Assembly: GCA_902619925.1 (NCBI GenBank)
Contig: CACNFY010000005.1
Location: 1-64,000 of the forward strand
Direction: 5' to 3'
Length of the DNA stretch: 64,000 nt
Origin: an uncultured Pelagibacteraceae bacterium
GTDB lineage: Bacteria > Pseudomonadota > Alphaproteobacteria > Pelagibacterales > Pelagibacteraceae
Below are positions 42,243-52,454 of this stretch, piece after piece. Made by a program: the position numbers and the translations under genes. Under the pieces are notes generated by a model, which saw nothing but the letters and a program-made list of their open reading frames with translations, did no database searches and was not told where the DNA came from. Each line of letters starts with the position of its first letter. Within the stretch, counting starts at the first letter, position 1.

Positions 42243-43274
42243 ATGAAAAAACTAACTATAGTGATCGCTTCTTTAGTTGCTTTATCAATAGCAACTGTTG
42301 CTCAAGCAAGAGATCAAATTAAGATAGTTGGTTCCTCTACGGTATTCCCTTACGCAACAGTTGTTGCTGAAAGATTTGGTGGTTCAGGATTTAAAACTCC
42401 TGTGATCGAGTCTACTGGTACTGGTGGTGGAGCTAAACTATTCTGTGCTGGTGTAGGTGAACAACATCCAGATATTACAAACGCATCAAGAGCTATGAAA
42501 GATAAAGAAAAAGCTCTATGTAAGAAAAATGGTGTTAATGATATCGTTGAGATCGTAATTGGTAACGATGGTATTACATTAGCTTACAGCAAAGATGCAA
42601 AACCAGTAAACTTTACTAAAGAACAATTATATTTAGCACTTGCTGCTCATACAGTTGTTGATGGTAAATTAGTTCCAAATATTTATAAAACTTGGGACCA
42701 AATTGACCCTAGCTTACCAAAACAAAAAATTTCAGTGATGATCCCACCAGGAACATCAGGAACTAGAGATGCTTGGAATTCTTTAGTAATGAAAAAAGGT
42801 ATGACTAAAGAAGCTAAAGCTCTTTATAAAGCTGGTTTTGAAGCTGGAAATAAAAAATACAAAAAACCTCAAAAACTTTACAGAGAAGATGGTGCTGCTA
42901 TTGAAGTTGGAGAAAACGATAGTTTAATCATCCAAAAGTTAACTCAAGATAAAGAAATGTTTGGTTTCTTTGGTTTCAGTTATTTCTTAGCTGCAAAAGA
43001 TAAATTGCAAGCAGCAAGTATTGATGGTGGACAACCGTCATTAAAGTCTATTCAAGACTACAGTTATGCTGTTGCTAGACCTTTATTCTTCTACGTGAAA
43101 AAAGCACACGTTGGAGTAATTCCAGGCTTACATGAGTTTGTGAAAGAATTCACAACTAAGAAAGCTATTGGAAAAGGTGGTTACTTAGCAGACATTGGTT
43201 TAGTGCCATTAGACTCTAAGTTGTATAAAACAACTAGAACTAATGCTACGAAGCTAGTTGCTATGGGTGATTAA
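42243..43274 (+). CDS. pstS: Phosphate ABC transporter substrate-binding protein PstS
   Basis: Signal peptide, IVGSSTVFPYATVVAERF, STGTGGGAKLFCAG, PPGTSGTRDAW. Confidence 0.96.
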   Translation: MKKLTIVIASLVALSIATVAQARDQIKIVGSSTVFPYATVVAERFGGSGFKTPVIESTGTGGGAKLFCAGVGEQHPDITNASRAMKDKEKALCKKNGVNDIVEIVIGNDGITLAYSKDAKPVNFTKEQLYLALAAHTVVDGKLVPNIYKTWDQIDPSLPKQKISVMIPPGTSGTRDAWNSLVMKKGMTKEAKALYKAGFEAGNKKYKKPQKLYREDGAAIEVGENDSLIIQKLTQDKEMFGFFGFSYFLAAKDKLQAASIDGGQPSLKSIQDYSYAVARPLFFYVKKAHVGVIPGLHEFVKEFTTKKAIGKGGYLADIGLVPLDSKLYKTTRTNATKLVAMGD

Positions 43275-43298
43275 TTATTCCTCGGTTAACAAATGATT

Positions 43299-43330
43299 AA
43301 AAAGGGGGTCTTTTTAGACCCCTTTTTTTT
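43299..43330 (+). terminator. Intrinsic-terminator-like hairpin between pstS and pstC
   Basis: AAAAAGGGGGTCT-TTTT-AGACCCC-TTTTTTTT. Confidence 0.88.
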
Positions 43331-43365
43331 AAAAAAAGAGTAAAGTCCTCACTTAAGGAGATTCT

Positions 43366-43941
43366 GTGAACTTAATATTATTTACATTTATTGTTCTTCT
43401 AGGTTTCACAAGCTATTATTTTGGACGCAAAAAAGCATATACAATTCAATCTACAAAAAAAAGATTAACCGCATTACCACAATTTTATGGTTATTATCTT
43501 GCAATCTGGTGTGCAATACCAGCCTTTATAATTTTTTCATTATGGGCAATTTTTGAGCCCACAATTGTAAAACTATTAATCTTAAGTGATTATTCAAATC
43601 AAGGTTATCTTGATAATGAATTAAATTTAATATACGAAAAAACAAAAGCATTGTCTCGAGGTCAATTCACTGGAGAAATTACACCTTTTATTGAGGCTTC
43701 AGCTGAAAAATATTTAAGTCTTCGATCAATAGCTCAAAGTTCAAAAGTTGTTATAGTATTATCTGCAATTATTGCCTCTGTTGCTTATGCATATAAAAGA
43801 ATTTCATCTAATTCTAGAACAAGAGAACCAGTTGAAAAATTTTTGAACGCAGTTTTATTTACAGCTTCTTTAGCTGCAATATTAACTACTGTTGGAATAG
43901 TTTTTTCACTTATATTTCAAACCATAGATTTTTTAAAGTAA
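43366..43941 (+). CDS. pstC: Phosphate ABC transporter permease PstC, N-terminal part (frame interrupted)
   Basis: GTG start after AAGGAG; extended alphaproteobacterial PstC N-terminus; TAA at 43939-43941. Confidence 0.88.
   Translation: MNLILFTFIVLLGFTSYYFGRKKAYTIQSTKKRLTALPQFYGYYLAIWCAIPAFIIFSLWAIFEPTIVKLLILSDYSNQGYLDNELNLIYEKTKALSRGQFTGEITPFIEASAEKYLSLRSIAQSSKVVIVLSAIIASVAYAYKRISSNSRTREPVEKFLNAVLFTASLAAILTTVGIVFSLIFQTIDFLK
43929..43935 (+). other. Slippery heptamer T_TTT_TTA at the pstC frame break
   Basis: Zero frame GAT TTT TTA AAG TAA; the -1 frame continues TTT TTT AAA GTA ATT CCA into PstC-like sequence. Confidence 0.7.
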
Positions 43942-44750
43942 TTCCATTATTTGATTTTGTCTTTGGAACTCACTGGTATCCAGCAAAAGCTTTTGTTAGA
44001 GATTCTTCTGAGGCTTTAGATCCGACAATGTATTCAGATACTTTTGGAGCAGTCCCTATTTTTGCAGGTACTTTTTTTATTGCATTTATTGCTATGTGCG
44101 TTGCTATCCCAATTGGATTAATGAGTGGAATTTATTTAGCTGAATATGCATCAACTAAAGTTAGACAATATGCAAAACCATTAATTGAAATTTTAGCAGG
44201 TATACCAACAGTTGTTTATGGTTTTTTTGCTGCCCTAACTGTTGGACCATTTTTGAAAGAATTAGGAACTTCAATGGGTCTTGAAGTTTCAGCTGAAAGT
44301 GCTTTAGCAGCAGGAGGGGTAATGGGTATTATGATCATACCATTTATTTCAAGTTTAAGTGACGATGTAATTACAAGTGTGCCTCAAAGTTTAAGAGATG
44401 GAAGTTACGCTATGGGAGCAACTAAATCAGAAACAATTAAGAGAGTTATTTTTCCCGCGGCATTGCCGGGGATAGTTGGATCTATTTTACTTGGTGTTTC
44501 AAGAGCTATTGGAGAAACAATGATAGTTGTTATGGCCTCTGGTTTAGCTGCTAATTTAACTTTAAATCCTTTAGAGTCTACTTCAACGATTACAGCTCAA
44601 ATTGTAGTTATTCTAATTGGTGACCAAGCTTTTGGCGACCCAAAAACGCAAGCTGCTTTTGCTTTAGGTATGTCATTATTTTTAGTAACACTTTGTTTAA
44701 ATATTGTGGCCTTGAGAGTAGTTAAAAAATATAGAGAAAAATATGAATAA
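43935..44750 (+). CDS. pstC: PstC C-terminal part in the -1 frame (first ATG at 44028)
   Basis: -1 frame reads KVIPLFDFVFGTHWYPAKAFVRDSSEALDPTMYSDTFGAVPIFAGTFF...; EAA loop DGSYAMGATKSETIKRVIFPAALPG. Confidence 0.85.
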   Translation, partial: KVIPLFDFVFGTHWYPAKAFVRDSSEALDPTMYSDTFGAVPIFAGTFFIAFIAMCVAIPIGLMSGIYLAEYASTKVRQYAKPLIEILAGIPTVVYGFFAALTVGPFLKELGTSMGLEVSAESALAAGGVMGIMIIPFISSLSDDVITSVPQSLRDGSYAMGATKSETIKRVIFPAALPGIVGSILLGVSRAIGETMIVVMASGLAANLTLNPLESTSTITAQIVVILIGDQAFGDPKTQAAFALGMSLFLVTLCLNIVALRVVKKYREKYE

Positions 44751-46011
44751 AAATAAAGAACAATTATTAAATAAAAGATATAAAGCTGAACAGCGATTTC
44801 GCTTATACGGTCTGAGTGCAATTTTTATGGCACTTTTATTTTTAACAATCTTTATTTTTAAAATTTTTTCAACTGGCTATTCAGCTTTTCAAAAAACATG
44901 GCTTGTTGTTCCAGTAACTTTCGATGCTGAATTAATGATGTTAGACCAAAATCCTTCTAAAGAAGATTTACAGGACGCTGATTATTACGATATAGCATTA
45001 AAATCAATGGCTGATTTAGATCCAAAAGCCAATGAAGATCAAGAAAATGAATTGAAGAGAATGGTGTCTTATTTTTTTGAAAAAGAAATTAAAAATGAAC
45101 TTTTAAATGACCCTAATTTAATAGGAAAAACAAAGGAAGTTTATCTAACTGCTTCAGATGATTTAGACCAAGTCTTTAAAGGAAATTATCCAAGAGATTT
45201 ACCTGAAGACCAAAGAAGAGTAAGCGATTATCAATTAAAAATTTTTGATCAACTTGTTGCAAATGGTAAGGTTGAAAGTAAATTTAATATAAGTTTTTTT
45301 ACAAATGCTGACTCAAGAGAGGCTGAGTTAGCTGGAATAGCAAGTTCATTTATGGGCTCAATTTTTTCTATACTTGTTTGTTTAATGATAGCTTTTCCTG
45401 TTGCGGTTCTAGCGGCAATCTATCTTGAGGAATTTGCCCCTAAAAATAGATTTACTGATTTTATTGAAGTAAATATAAACAACTTAGCAGCGGTTCCATC
45501 TATAGTTTTTGGTCTATTAGGATTAGGAGTTTTATTGGCTATATTTCAATTACCAAGGTCTACCCCATTAGTTGGAGGTATCACTTTGTCCTTAATGACC
45601 TTACCAACAATAATTATAGCTGCTAGAGCATCTTTAAAAGCAGTTCCACCAAGTATAAGAGAGGCAGCACTTGCTATGGGAGCAAGTCGGATGCAAACCA
45701 CAATGCATCATACAGTTCCTCTTTCTATGCCTGGCACGTTATCAGGAACAATAATTGGTTTAGCTCAAGCCTTAGGAGAAACTGCACCCCTAATTTTAAT
45801 TGGAATGGTTGCTTTTGTTAACACGATACCTGGATCACCCATGGATCCTGCTGCAAGCTTACCAGTTCAAATTTATATTTGGGCTGAAAGTGCTGAAAGG
45901 GGATTTGTAGAAAAAGTTTCGGCATGTATAATGGTCTTACTTGGCTTTTTAATAATAATGAATTTATTTGCCCAAATAATAAGACATAAGTTTGAGAAAA
46001 AATGGAGTTAA
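44743..46011 (+). CDS. pstA: Phosphate ABC transporter permease PstA
   Basis: Long N-terminal periplasmic region, [28 protein letters not shown] loop. Confidence 0.94.
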   Translation: MNKNKEQLLNKRYKAEQRFRLYGLSAIFMALLFLTIFIFKIFSTGYSAFQKTWLVVPVTFDAELMMLDQNPSKEDLQDADYYDIALKSMADLDPKANEDQENELKRMVSYFFEKEIKNELLNDPNLIGKTKEVYLTASDDLDQVFKGNYPRDLPEDQRRVSDYQLKIFDQLVANGKVESKFNISFFTNADSREAELAGIASSFMGSIFSILVCLMIAFPVAVLAAIYLEEFAPKNRFTDFIEVNINNLAAVPSIVFGLLGLGVLLAIFQLPRSTPLVGGITLSLMTLPTIIIAARASLKAVPPSIREAALAMGASRMQTTMHHTVPLSMPGTLSGTIIGLAQALGETAPLILIGMVAFVNTIPGSPMDPAASLPVQIYIWAESAERGFVEKVSACIMVLLGFLIIMNLFAQIIRHKFEKKWS

Positions 46012-46012
46012 A

Positions 46013-46768
46013 ATGATAAAGATTAAAGCAAAAGATGTTGATGTTTTTTATGGAAAAAAACAAGCGCTCTTTAATATAAGTTTAGATATTGAGGAAAATC
46101 AAGTAACGGCATTAATTGGTCCATCTGGTTGTGGTAAATCAACTTTCCTAAGATGTCTTAATAGAATGAATGATGTAATTGATATCTGTAGTGTTAAAGG
46201 AGAAATTTTAATTAATGATTTTAATATCAATGATAAAAGTTGTGATGTCGTAAGACTAAGAGAAAAAATTGGTATGGTTTTTCAAAAACCCAATCCTTTC
46301 CCAAAAACTTTATATGAAAATGTATCTTACGGTCCAACAATTCATGGTATGGCTCAATCAAAACAAGAAATGGATGAAATTGTTGAAACTAGTTTGAAAA
46401 AGGCTGCACTATGGGAAGAGGTAAAAGATAGGTTGCATGAACCTGGAACTGGATTATCTGGAGGACAACAGCAAAGACTTTGTATTGCTAGAGCGATTTC
46501 TGTAAGACCAGAAGTTATATTAATGGATGAGCCTTGTTCAGCATTAGATCCTATAGCAACAGCGCAAATTGAAGAATTGATTGATGAGTTAAAAAAAGAG
46601 CACACAATAATAATTGTAACTCATTCTATGGCTCAAGCAGCACGTGTTTCTCAAAATACAGGTTTTTTTCATTTAGGACAATTGATTGAACATGGATCTA
46701 CTGATAAAATATTTAAGAATCCTGATAATAAAAAAACGCAAGATTATATAACAGGGAGGTTTGGATAA
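46013..46768 (+). CDS. pstB: Phosphate ABC transporter ATP-binding protein PstB
   Basis: [51 protein letters not shown] at 46013. Confidence 0.96.
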   Translation: MIKIKAKDVDVFYGKKQALFNISLDIEENQVTALIGPSGCGKSTFLRCLNRMNDVIDICSVKGEILINDFNINDKSCDVVRLREKIGMVFQKPNPFPKTLYENVSYGPTIHGMAQSKQEMDEIVETSLKKAALWEEVKDRLHEPGTGLSGGQQQRLCIARAISVRPEVILMDEPCSALDPIATAQIEELIDELKKEHTIIIVTHSMAQAARVSQNTGFFHLGQLIEHGSTDKIFKNPDNKKTQDYITGRFG

Positions 46769-47475
46769 TGTCTGAAGCACCACATACAGTCAAATCTTAC
46801 GAAGAAGAACTAAAAAATCTTAATGCTAATATAATTAAAATGGGAAGTGCATGTGAAGATTCTTTAGGTAAAGCAATTCAAGCCATTACAACAAGAGATA
46901 ACAATATTGCAGAAGCTGTTATTCAAAAAGATCAAAAAATAGATAAATATGAGAGTTTAATTGAACAGCAAGTTGTGAATTTAATTGCTTTAAGACAACC
47001 TATGGCAATTGATTTAAGAGAGACAGTAACGGCTTTGAAAATGTCTTCAGATTTAGAAAGAATAGGTGATTTAGCAAAAAATATATCTAAGAGAACACTT
47101 TTGCTTAACGAAAATCTTCCAAAGAACTTGGTAGACTCATTGAATAGAGTATCTACCAATGTTCAAAAACAATTAAAATCAACATTAGATGCTTATCTAG
47201 AAAGATCTGCGCCAATGGCAGTAAATGTTTGGGAAGGTGATGAGCAAACAGATGATCTAACAAATCTTTGTATGCAAGAAGTTATAAAATATCTTAAAGA
47301 AAATGAAAAAAATTTAGAAGATGGAACCCATTTATTGTTTGTAACTAAAAACATAGAGCGTATTGGTGATCATACTACAAATGTTGCAGAACAAGTTTAT
47401 TATTTAGTTAAAGGCGAATATTTAGAAGGTGATAGACCCAAGGGAACAGAGCCAATTGTAACCGGAGAAAAATGA
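46768..47475 (+). CDS. phoU: Phosphate signalling protein PhoU
   Basis: KMSSDLERIGDLAKNISKR and TKNIERIGDHTTNVAEQVYYLVKG repeats. Confidence 0.95.
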   Translation: MSEAPHTVKSYEEELKNLNANIIKMGSACEDSLGKAIQAITTRDNNIAEAVIQKDQKIDKYESLIEQQVVNLIALRQPMAIDLRETVTALKMSSDLERIGDLAKNISKRTLLLNENLPKNLVDSLNRVSTNVQKQLKSTLDAYLERSAPMAVNVWEGDEQTDDLTNLCMQEVIKYLKENEKNLEDGTHLLFVTKNIERIGDHTTNVAEQVYYLVKGEYLEGDRPKGTEPIVTGEK

Positions 47476-47478
47476 TTT

Positions 47479-48162
47479 ATGTCAGCTCATGTTTTCATAG
47501 CTGAAGATGAAGCATCAATTGTTAGTTTGTTAAAGTACAATCTTGAAAAAGAAGGTTATAAAGTCAGTCATTCAGAAAATGGAGAAGATGCTCTTAAACA
47601 AATAAAATTAAAACAGCCAGATTTAATATTAATGGATTGGATGTTACCAGAATTATCTGGTGTTGAAATTTGTAAAAACTTAAAAAAAGATAATAAGTTT
47701 AATGATATTCCTGTCATTATGTTAACTGCAAAAGGGGAGGAAGAAGACAAATTAAAAGCATTTGATACAGGTGCAGATGATTATGTAACTAAACCTTTTA
47801 GTCAAAAAGAATTGAATGCTAGAATTAAATCTTTATTGAGAAGATCTAAACCTCAATCATCATCAGACATTGTAGAATTTACTGATTTAAAAATAGATCG
47901 GATTACAAAAAGAGTTTATAGAAAAGATAAAGAAATTACTTTGGGTCCAACTGAATTTAAACTCTTAGATTTTTTTATCAAAAATCCAAAAAGAGTTTAT
48001 TCAAGAGAACAACTCTTAAACAATGTTTGGGGAGAAAATATATATGTTGAGTCTAGAACAGTTGATGTTCATATTAGAAGATTAAGACAAGCAATTAATA
48101 TACAAAATACAAAACCTTTAATTAGAACAGTAAGATCAGCTGGTTATTCTTTAGAATCTTGA
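47479..48162 (+). CDS. phoB: Phosphate regulon response regulator PhoB
   Basis: Receiver domain plus OmpR-type wHTH; adjacent to phoU. Confidence 0.94.
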   Translation: MSAHVFIAEDEASIVSLLKYNLEKEGYKVSHSENGEDALKQIKLKQPDLILMDWMLPELSGVEICKNLKKDNKFNDIPVIMLTAKGEEEDKLKAFDTGADDYVTKPFSQKELNARIKSLLRRSKPQSSSDIVEFTDLKIDRITKRVYRKDKEITLGPTEFKLLDFFIKNPKRVYSREQLLNNVWGENIYVESRTVDVHIRRLRQAINIQNTKPLIRTVRSAGYSLES

Positions 48163-48668
48163 AGATCTTTGGGTCTTATAAATTTTTTTAATACTCCCTT
48201 TTTCTCGACTTCATTCCAGGATTTAATATCAAACTCAATTTTTGCAAATGCTGCTGTTGGGAATTTATAATTCATTAGTTTAAAATTATTCGTATTATGA
48301 TTTTTTGTAAGATTTCGTACTAAATTTTTCACTGATGGTTCATGGTTTATAATCAAAATTGATTTATATTCACTGGATATTTCTTTAATTTTTTTTACAA
48401 TTGCATTCTCATCAACTAAATATAAATCTTTTGAAAAATTAACTTTTTTTGGCTTATTAATTTTCTTGGATAAAATTTGAAAAGTTTTTTTTGTTCTTTT
48501 TGATGATGAAATTAATGCATAATCAAATTCAAATTTTTTTTTAACAAAAAATTCACAAATCATTTTTGCATTTTTCTTGCCTCTTTTAGTAAGTGGTCTA
48601 TCAAAATCATTAATACTTAAATCATCCCAACTAGATTTTGCGTGTCTCATGACGTATAATTGATACAT
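48144..48668 (-). CDS. SixA-like phosphohistidine phosphatase (histidine phosphatase superfamily)
   Basis: LYVMRHAKSSWDD RHG motif, NHEPSVKNL; start trimmed to MYQLYVMRHAK at 48668. Confidence 0.88.
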   Translation of the reverse strand: MYQLYVMRHAKSSWDDLSINDFDRPLTKRGKKNAKMICEFFVKKKFEFDYALISSSKRTKKTFQILSKKINKPKKVNFSKDLYLVDENAIVKKIKEISSEYKSILIINHEPSVKNLVRNLTKNHNTNNFKLMNYKFPTAAFAKIEFDIKSWNEVEKKGVLKKFIRPKDLQDSKE

Positions 48669-48681
48669 AAAATCTAAATAT

Positions 48682-50838
48682 ATGACTGCTTTAAAAAAAC
48701 AACATAAAGAAGAGTTGAAATCTAAATATATAAATAGAGAGCTTTCTTGGTTAAAATTCAACGATAGAGTACTTTTAGAGGCGCAAAATATCGAAAATCC
48801 TCTTTATGAAAGAGTAAAGTTTTTATCAATTGCTGGGTCTAATCTAGATGAATTTTTTATGGTCCGTGTAGCTGGGTTATATAGTCAAATAAAACAAGAA
48901 GTTGACTCACTAAGCTCTGATGGTTTGACACCTGAAGAGCAAATGGATGAGGTAGTGCTTGAAACTAAGAAACTATTAAAAAAACAGAACAAAATTTTTA
49001 TTCAACTGATTATGGAATTAAAAAAAAATAATATCAATTTAGTTAAACCAGTTAATTTAAATACTAAGGATAAAAAAAAACTTTTAGAAATATTTAAAGA
49101 AGAGATTTACCCTTTATTAACACCATCAGCAATTGATCCTGCACATCCATTTCCATTTATAATCAATCAAGGAAGAGCAATTGTAATGAAGTTAAGAAAA
49201 AAAAATAAAAAAAGGATTTTAAACTCAATAATAGTAATACCAAAAGCATTATCTAGATTTATTGAAATTGAGTCTTCAAAAAATCATAAGAAATTTGTGA
49301 TTCTAGATGATGTAATAAGTTTTTTTGCTAATGAAATTTTTCCAGATCATGATTTAGAAAAGAAAATGATTTTTAGAGTAATAAGAGACAGCGATGTAGA
49401 GATTCAAGAGGAAGCAGAAGATTTGGTTAGATCTTTTGAATTAGCTTTAAAAAGACGTAGAACGGGTGATATTGTTCGTTTAGAGGTTCTTGAAAATAGT
49501 GATAACGAATTGATAAGATTTATAACTAATAAATTAGATATAAATCCTGACTATATTTATGATGTTGCTGGCCTTGTTGGAATTCAAGATATAGATCAAA
49601 TATGTAAAGTAAAAAATCCAAAATTAAGATTTAAACATTTTACACCTAGAGAAGTTGAAAGATTAAAAGAATATAATGATAATTTTTTTGAAACTATTAA
49701 AAAGAAAGATTTAGTTGTTCATCATCCTTTCGAAACATTTGACTCAGTAATTGAATTTTTAAACCAAGCAGCAAATGATAAAAAAGTTATAGCTATAAAA
49801 CAAACTCTATATAGAACAACTCTAGACTCACCTATTGTTAAAGCTTTAATAACAGCTGCAGAAAACGGAAAAACAGTTACCGCTTTAATTGAAATTAAAG
49901 CTAGATTTGATGAGGAAGCTAATATTCAACTATCAAGAAGTTTAGAAAAAGTAGGTGTTCAAATTGTTTATGGTTTTGCTAAATATAAAACTCATGCAAA
50001 ATCATCATTAGTTTTAAGAAGAGAACAGGGTAAAATACAAACTTATTTTCATTTAGGAACTGGCAATTATCATCCAGTAAATGCTAAAATTTATACTGAT
50101 TTGTCTTTATTTAGTTGTGATAAGAAAATGGCATCAGATGTTGAAAAGTTTTTCAATTATGTAACAGGATACGCAAAACCAAAAAATTTAAATAAAATTT
50201 CTATTTCGCCAGTAAATATGAGGCAAACCTTAAATGAAAATATTGATGCTGAAATTAAAAATTCTAAAAATGGAAAATTTGCAGCTATTTGGGCAAAAAT
50301 GAACTCTTTAGTAGATCCAGAAATTATTGATAAATTTTATGAAGCTTCGAATGCTGGTGTAAAAATTCATTTATTTGTAAGGGGTGTTTGTTGTTTAAGA
50401 CCAGGAGTAAAAGATAGATCAGAAAACATATTTGTAAAAAGTATCATAGGAAGATTTTTAGAGCATTCTAGAATTTACTGCTTTAGTAATGGTACAAAAA
50501 AAATGCCTAATAGAAATGCAAAAGTATATATTTCGTCAGCTGATTTAATGCCGAGAAATTTAAATCGAAGGGTAGAACTTCTAGTCCCAATTGAAAATGA
50601 GACTGTTCATGAACAGATCTTAGATCAAATAATGTTGGCAAATTATCTTGATACTAATCAGAGCTGGGAACTTGAAGCTGATGGTAATTATAAAAAAATT
50701 AAATATAGTAAGAGCGATTCCTTTTCAGCTCATGAATATTTTATGAATAATCCGAGCTTATCTGGAAGAGGTAAAGCTAAACTAAGAATGCAGCCTAAAC
50801 AACTGCACTTAAGATTGATTAAAAGTGGAAGTAATTAA
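48682..50838 (+). CDS. ppk: Polyphosphate kinase
   Basis: RELSWLKFNDRVLLEA, IKQTLYRTTLDSPIVKAL, YGFAKYKTHAKSSLVLRRE. Confidence 0.96.
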   Translation: MTALKKQHKEELKSKYINRELSWLKFNDRVLLEAQNIENPLYERVKFLSIAGSNLDEFFMVRVAGLYSQIKQEVDSLSSDGLTPEEQMDEVVLETKKLLKKQNKIFIQLIMELKKNNINLVKPVNLNTKDKKKLLEIFKEEIYPLLTPSAIDPAHPFPFIINQGRAIVMKLRKKNKKRILNSIIVIPKALSRFIEIESSKNHKKFVILDDVISFFANEIFPDHDLEKKMIFRVIRDSDVEIQEEAEDLVRSFELALKRRRTGDIVRLEVLENSDNELIRFITNKLDINPDYIYDVAGLVGIQDIDQICKVKNPKLRFKHFTPREVERLKEYNDNFFETIKKKDLVVHHPFETFDSVIEFLNQAANDKKVIAIKQTLYRTTLDSPIVKALITAAENGKTVTALIEIKARFDEEANIQLSRSLEKVGVQIVYGFAKYKTHAKSSLVLRREQGKIQTYFHLGTGNYHPVNAKIYTDLSLFSCDKKMASDVEKFFNYVTGYAKPKNLNKISISPVNMRQTLNENIDAEIKNSKNGKFAAIWAKMNSLVDPEIIDKFYEASNAGVKIHLFVRGVCCLRPGVKDRSENIFVKSIIGRFLEHSRIYCFSNGTKKMPNRNAKVYISSADLMPRNLNRRVELLVPIENETVHEQILDQIMLANYLDTNQSWELEADGNYKKIKYSKSDSFSAHEYFMNNPSLSGRGKAKLRMQPKQLHLRLIKSGSN

Positions 50839-52336
50839 AAGTAAAAATAGTTTAAAATTAAATCAGGCAAAATTAGCTATAATAGACATTGGATCAAACT
50901 CTATAAGAATGCTAATTTATGAAGATTTCAGTTCTTCTCGTGTGCCTTTTTTTAATGAAAAAGCAGTTTGTGAACTTGGAAAAAATTTAGATAAATCCAA
51001 AAAACTTCACAGATCTGGTACCGAATATGCTTTAAAAGTTTTAAAAAGATTCTCTGAAATTTTAAATGTTTCAAAAATCACAAATCTTAAAATCATTGCA
51101 ACAGCAGTTTTAAGAGAAGCAACTGATACAAAACCATTTATTAATGAAGTTGAAAAACTTTTTAAAACTAAGATTAATATATTATCTGGTGAAGAAGAAG
51201 CTGAATGCTCAGCTGAGGGAGTAAAAATAGGCTTTGAAAATGTCAATGGATTAGTTGCTGATCTTGGAGGTGGAAGTTTAGAATTAGCTCGAGTTGAAAA
51301 TAATATAGTTACTAATAAAACCTCATTACCTGTTGGAGTTTTAAGATTATTAAATAATCCTATAGTTAAAAAAAGAAATTTAGCAAAATATATCAAAAAA
51401 TTATTAAGAGAAGAAAAATGGCTTTCAAAAAAGAAATTTAATAATCTATATTTAGTTGGAGGTACCTGGCGAGCATTATTTAAATTACATCTTTTTCAAA
51501 ATAATCATCCGGTACATATAATTCATCAATATAGTATTGATAACAATGTTTTATCTAAGTTTGTTGAAAAAATTTCATCTTTTAATAAATCTAAACTTAA
51601 AACAGTTGAGTATATTTCAAAATCTAGAACAGCGTATTTACCTTATAGTTGCATTATACTTGATGAAATTATGAAAGTTACAAATCCAAGAAATATAATT
51701 TGTTCTATAAGCGGTTTGCGTGAAGGTTCTTTATCAATTGACTATTTTAAAGATGTAAAAGAATCAGAAATTTTTTATAAAGCACTTGAGAATATTGCAA
51801 AAAAAAGAGGTGATCTAGGATCGAACTATAAAAAATATTATGATTTTATTCAGCCAGTTTTTGAAGGCAATGAACATTTTAATAAGAAATTATTATATCT
51901 GGCATGTGTATTAAGTCATATGGATTGGGGATTAGGAGCATTTCAAAAAGCTGAATTGGTATTTCAAGAAACAATAAATACTCCTTTACTTAGATTGACT
52001 CATAAAGAAAGAATACAATTAGCTTTGTCATGTTATTGGCGGTACTGTAGTATCAAGTATAATCCAAAGATGGAGTATCTAACTTTTTTAAATAATAATG
52101 AAATTTTTTCAAGCAAACAAGTTGGAGCAGCATTGAGATTTTCACAATCATTGACCTCGATATCTACGATATTTCTTGAAGAGTTTAAATTGTATAAAAG
52201 AGGTAATGCTGTATTTTTAAAAATTCCATCACAACATCAAGAAATAATCTCAAAACAAGTTACTAAAAGATTTAAAGCTCTTGCTAGAGAATTATTTTTA
52301 GAGCCAAGAATAATTTATTCAAATAATTCAAAATAA
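50825..52336 (+). CDS. ppx: Exopolyphosphatase (Ppx/GppA family)
   Basis: AIIDIGSNSIRMLIYE, LVADLGGGSLELARV, ISGLREGSLSIDYF. Confidence 0.92.
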   Translation: MEVIKSKNSLKLNQAKLAIIDIGSNSIRMLIYEDFSSSRVPFFNEKAVCELGKNLDKSKKLHRSGTEYALKVLKRFSEILNVSKITNLKIIATAVLREATDTKPFINEVEKLFKTKINILSGEEEAECSAEGVKIGFENVNGLVADLGGGSLELARVENNIVTNKTSLPVGVLRLLNNPIVKKRNLAKYIKKLLREEKWLSKKKFNNLYLVGGTWRALFKLHLFQNNHPVHIIHQYSIDNNVLSKFVEKISSFNKSKLKTVEYISKSRTAYLPYSCIILDEIMKVTNPRNIICSISGLREGSLSIDYFKDVKESEIFYKALENIAKKRGDLGSNYKKYYDFIQPVFEGNEHFNKKLLYLACVLSHMDWGLGAFQKAELVFQETINTPLLRLTHKERIQLALSCYWRYCSIKYNPKMEYLTFLNNNEIFSSKQVGAALRFSQSLTSISTIFLEEFKLYKRGNAVFLKIPSQHQEIISKQVTKRFKALARELFLEPRIIYSNNSK

Positions 52337-52454
52337 CCTAAATTAATTAAACTTTAATAATAAGTAAATATTTCTGTAACTTAATCTTTGTAGTTTAATT
52401 ATAAATTTAAACTATTCTTACTTCTTCCCTCGTTTAAATTTTGTTAATTAACTA

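Noticed and set aside
44028-44750. Separate short permease gene starting at ATG 44028
   Set aside because: PstC-like sequence continues upstream in the same frame (KVIPLFDFVFGTHWYPAKAF), so it is better read as the second part of an interrupted pstC.
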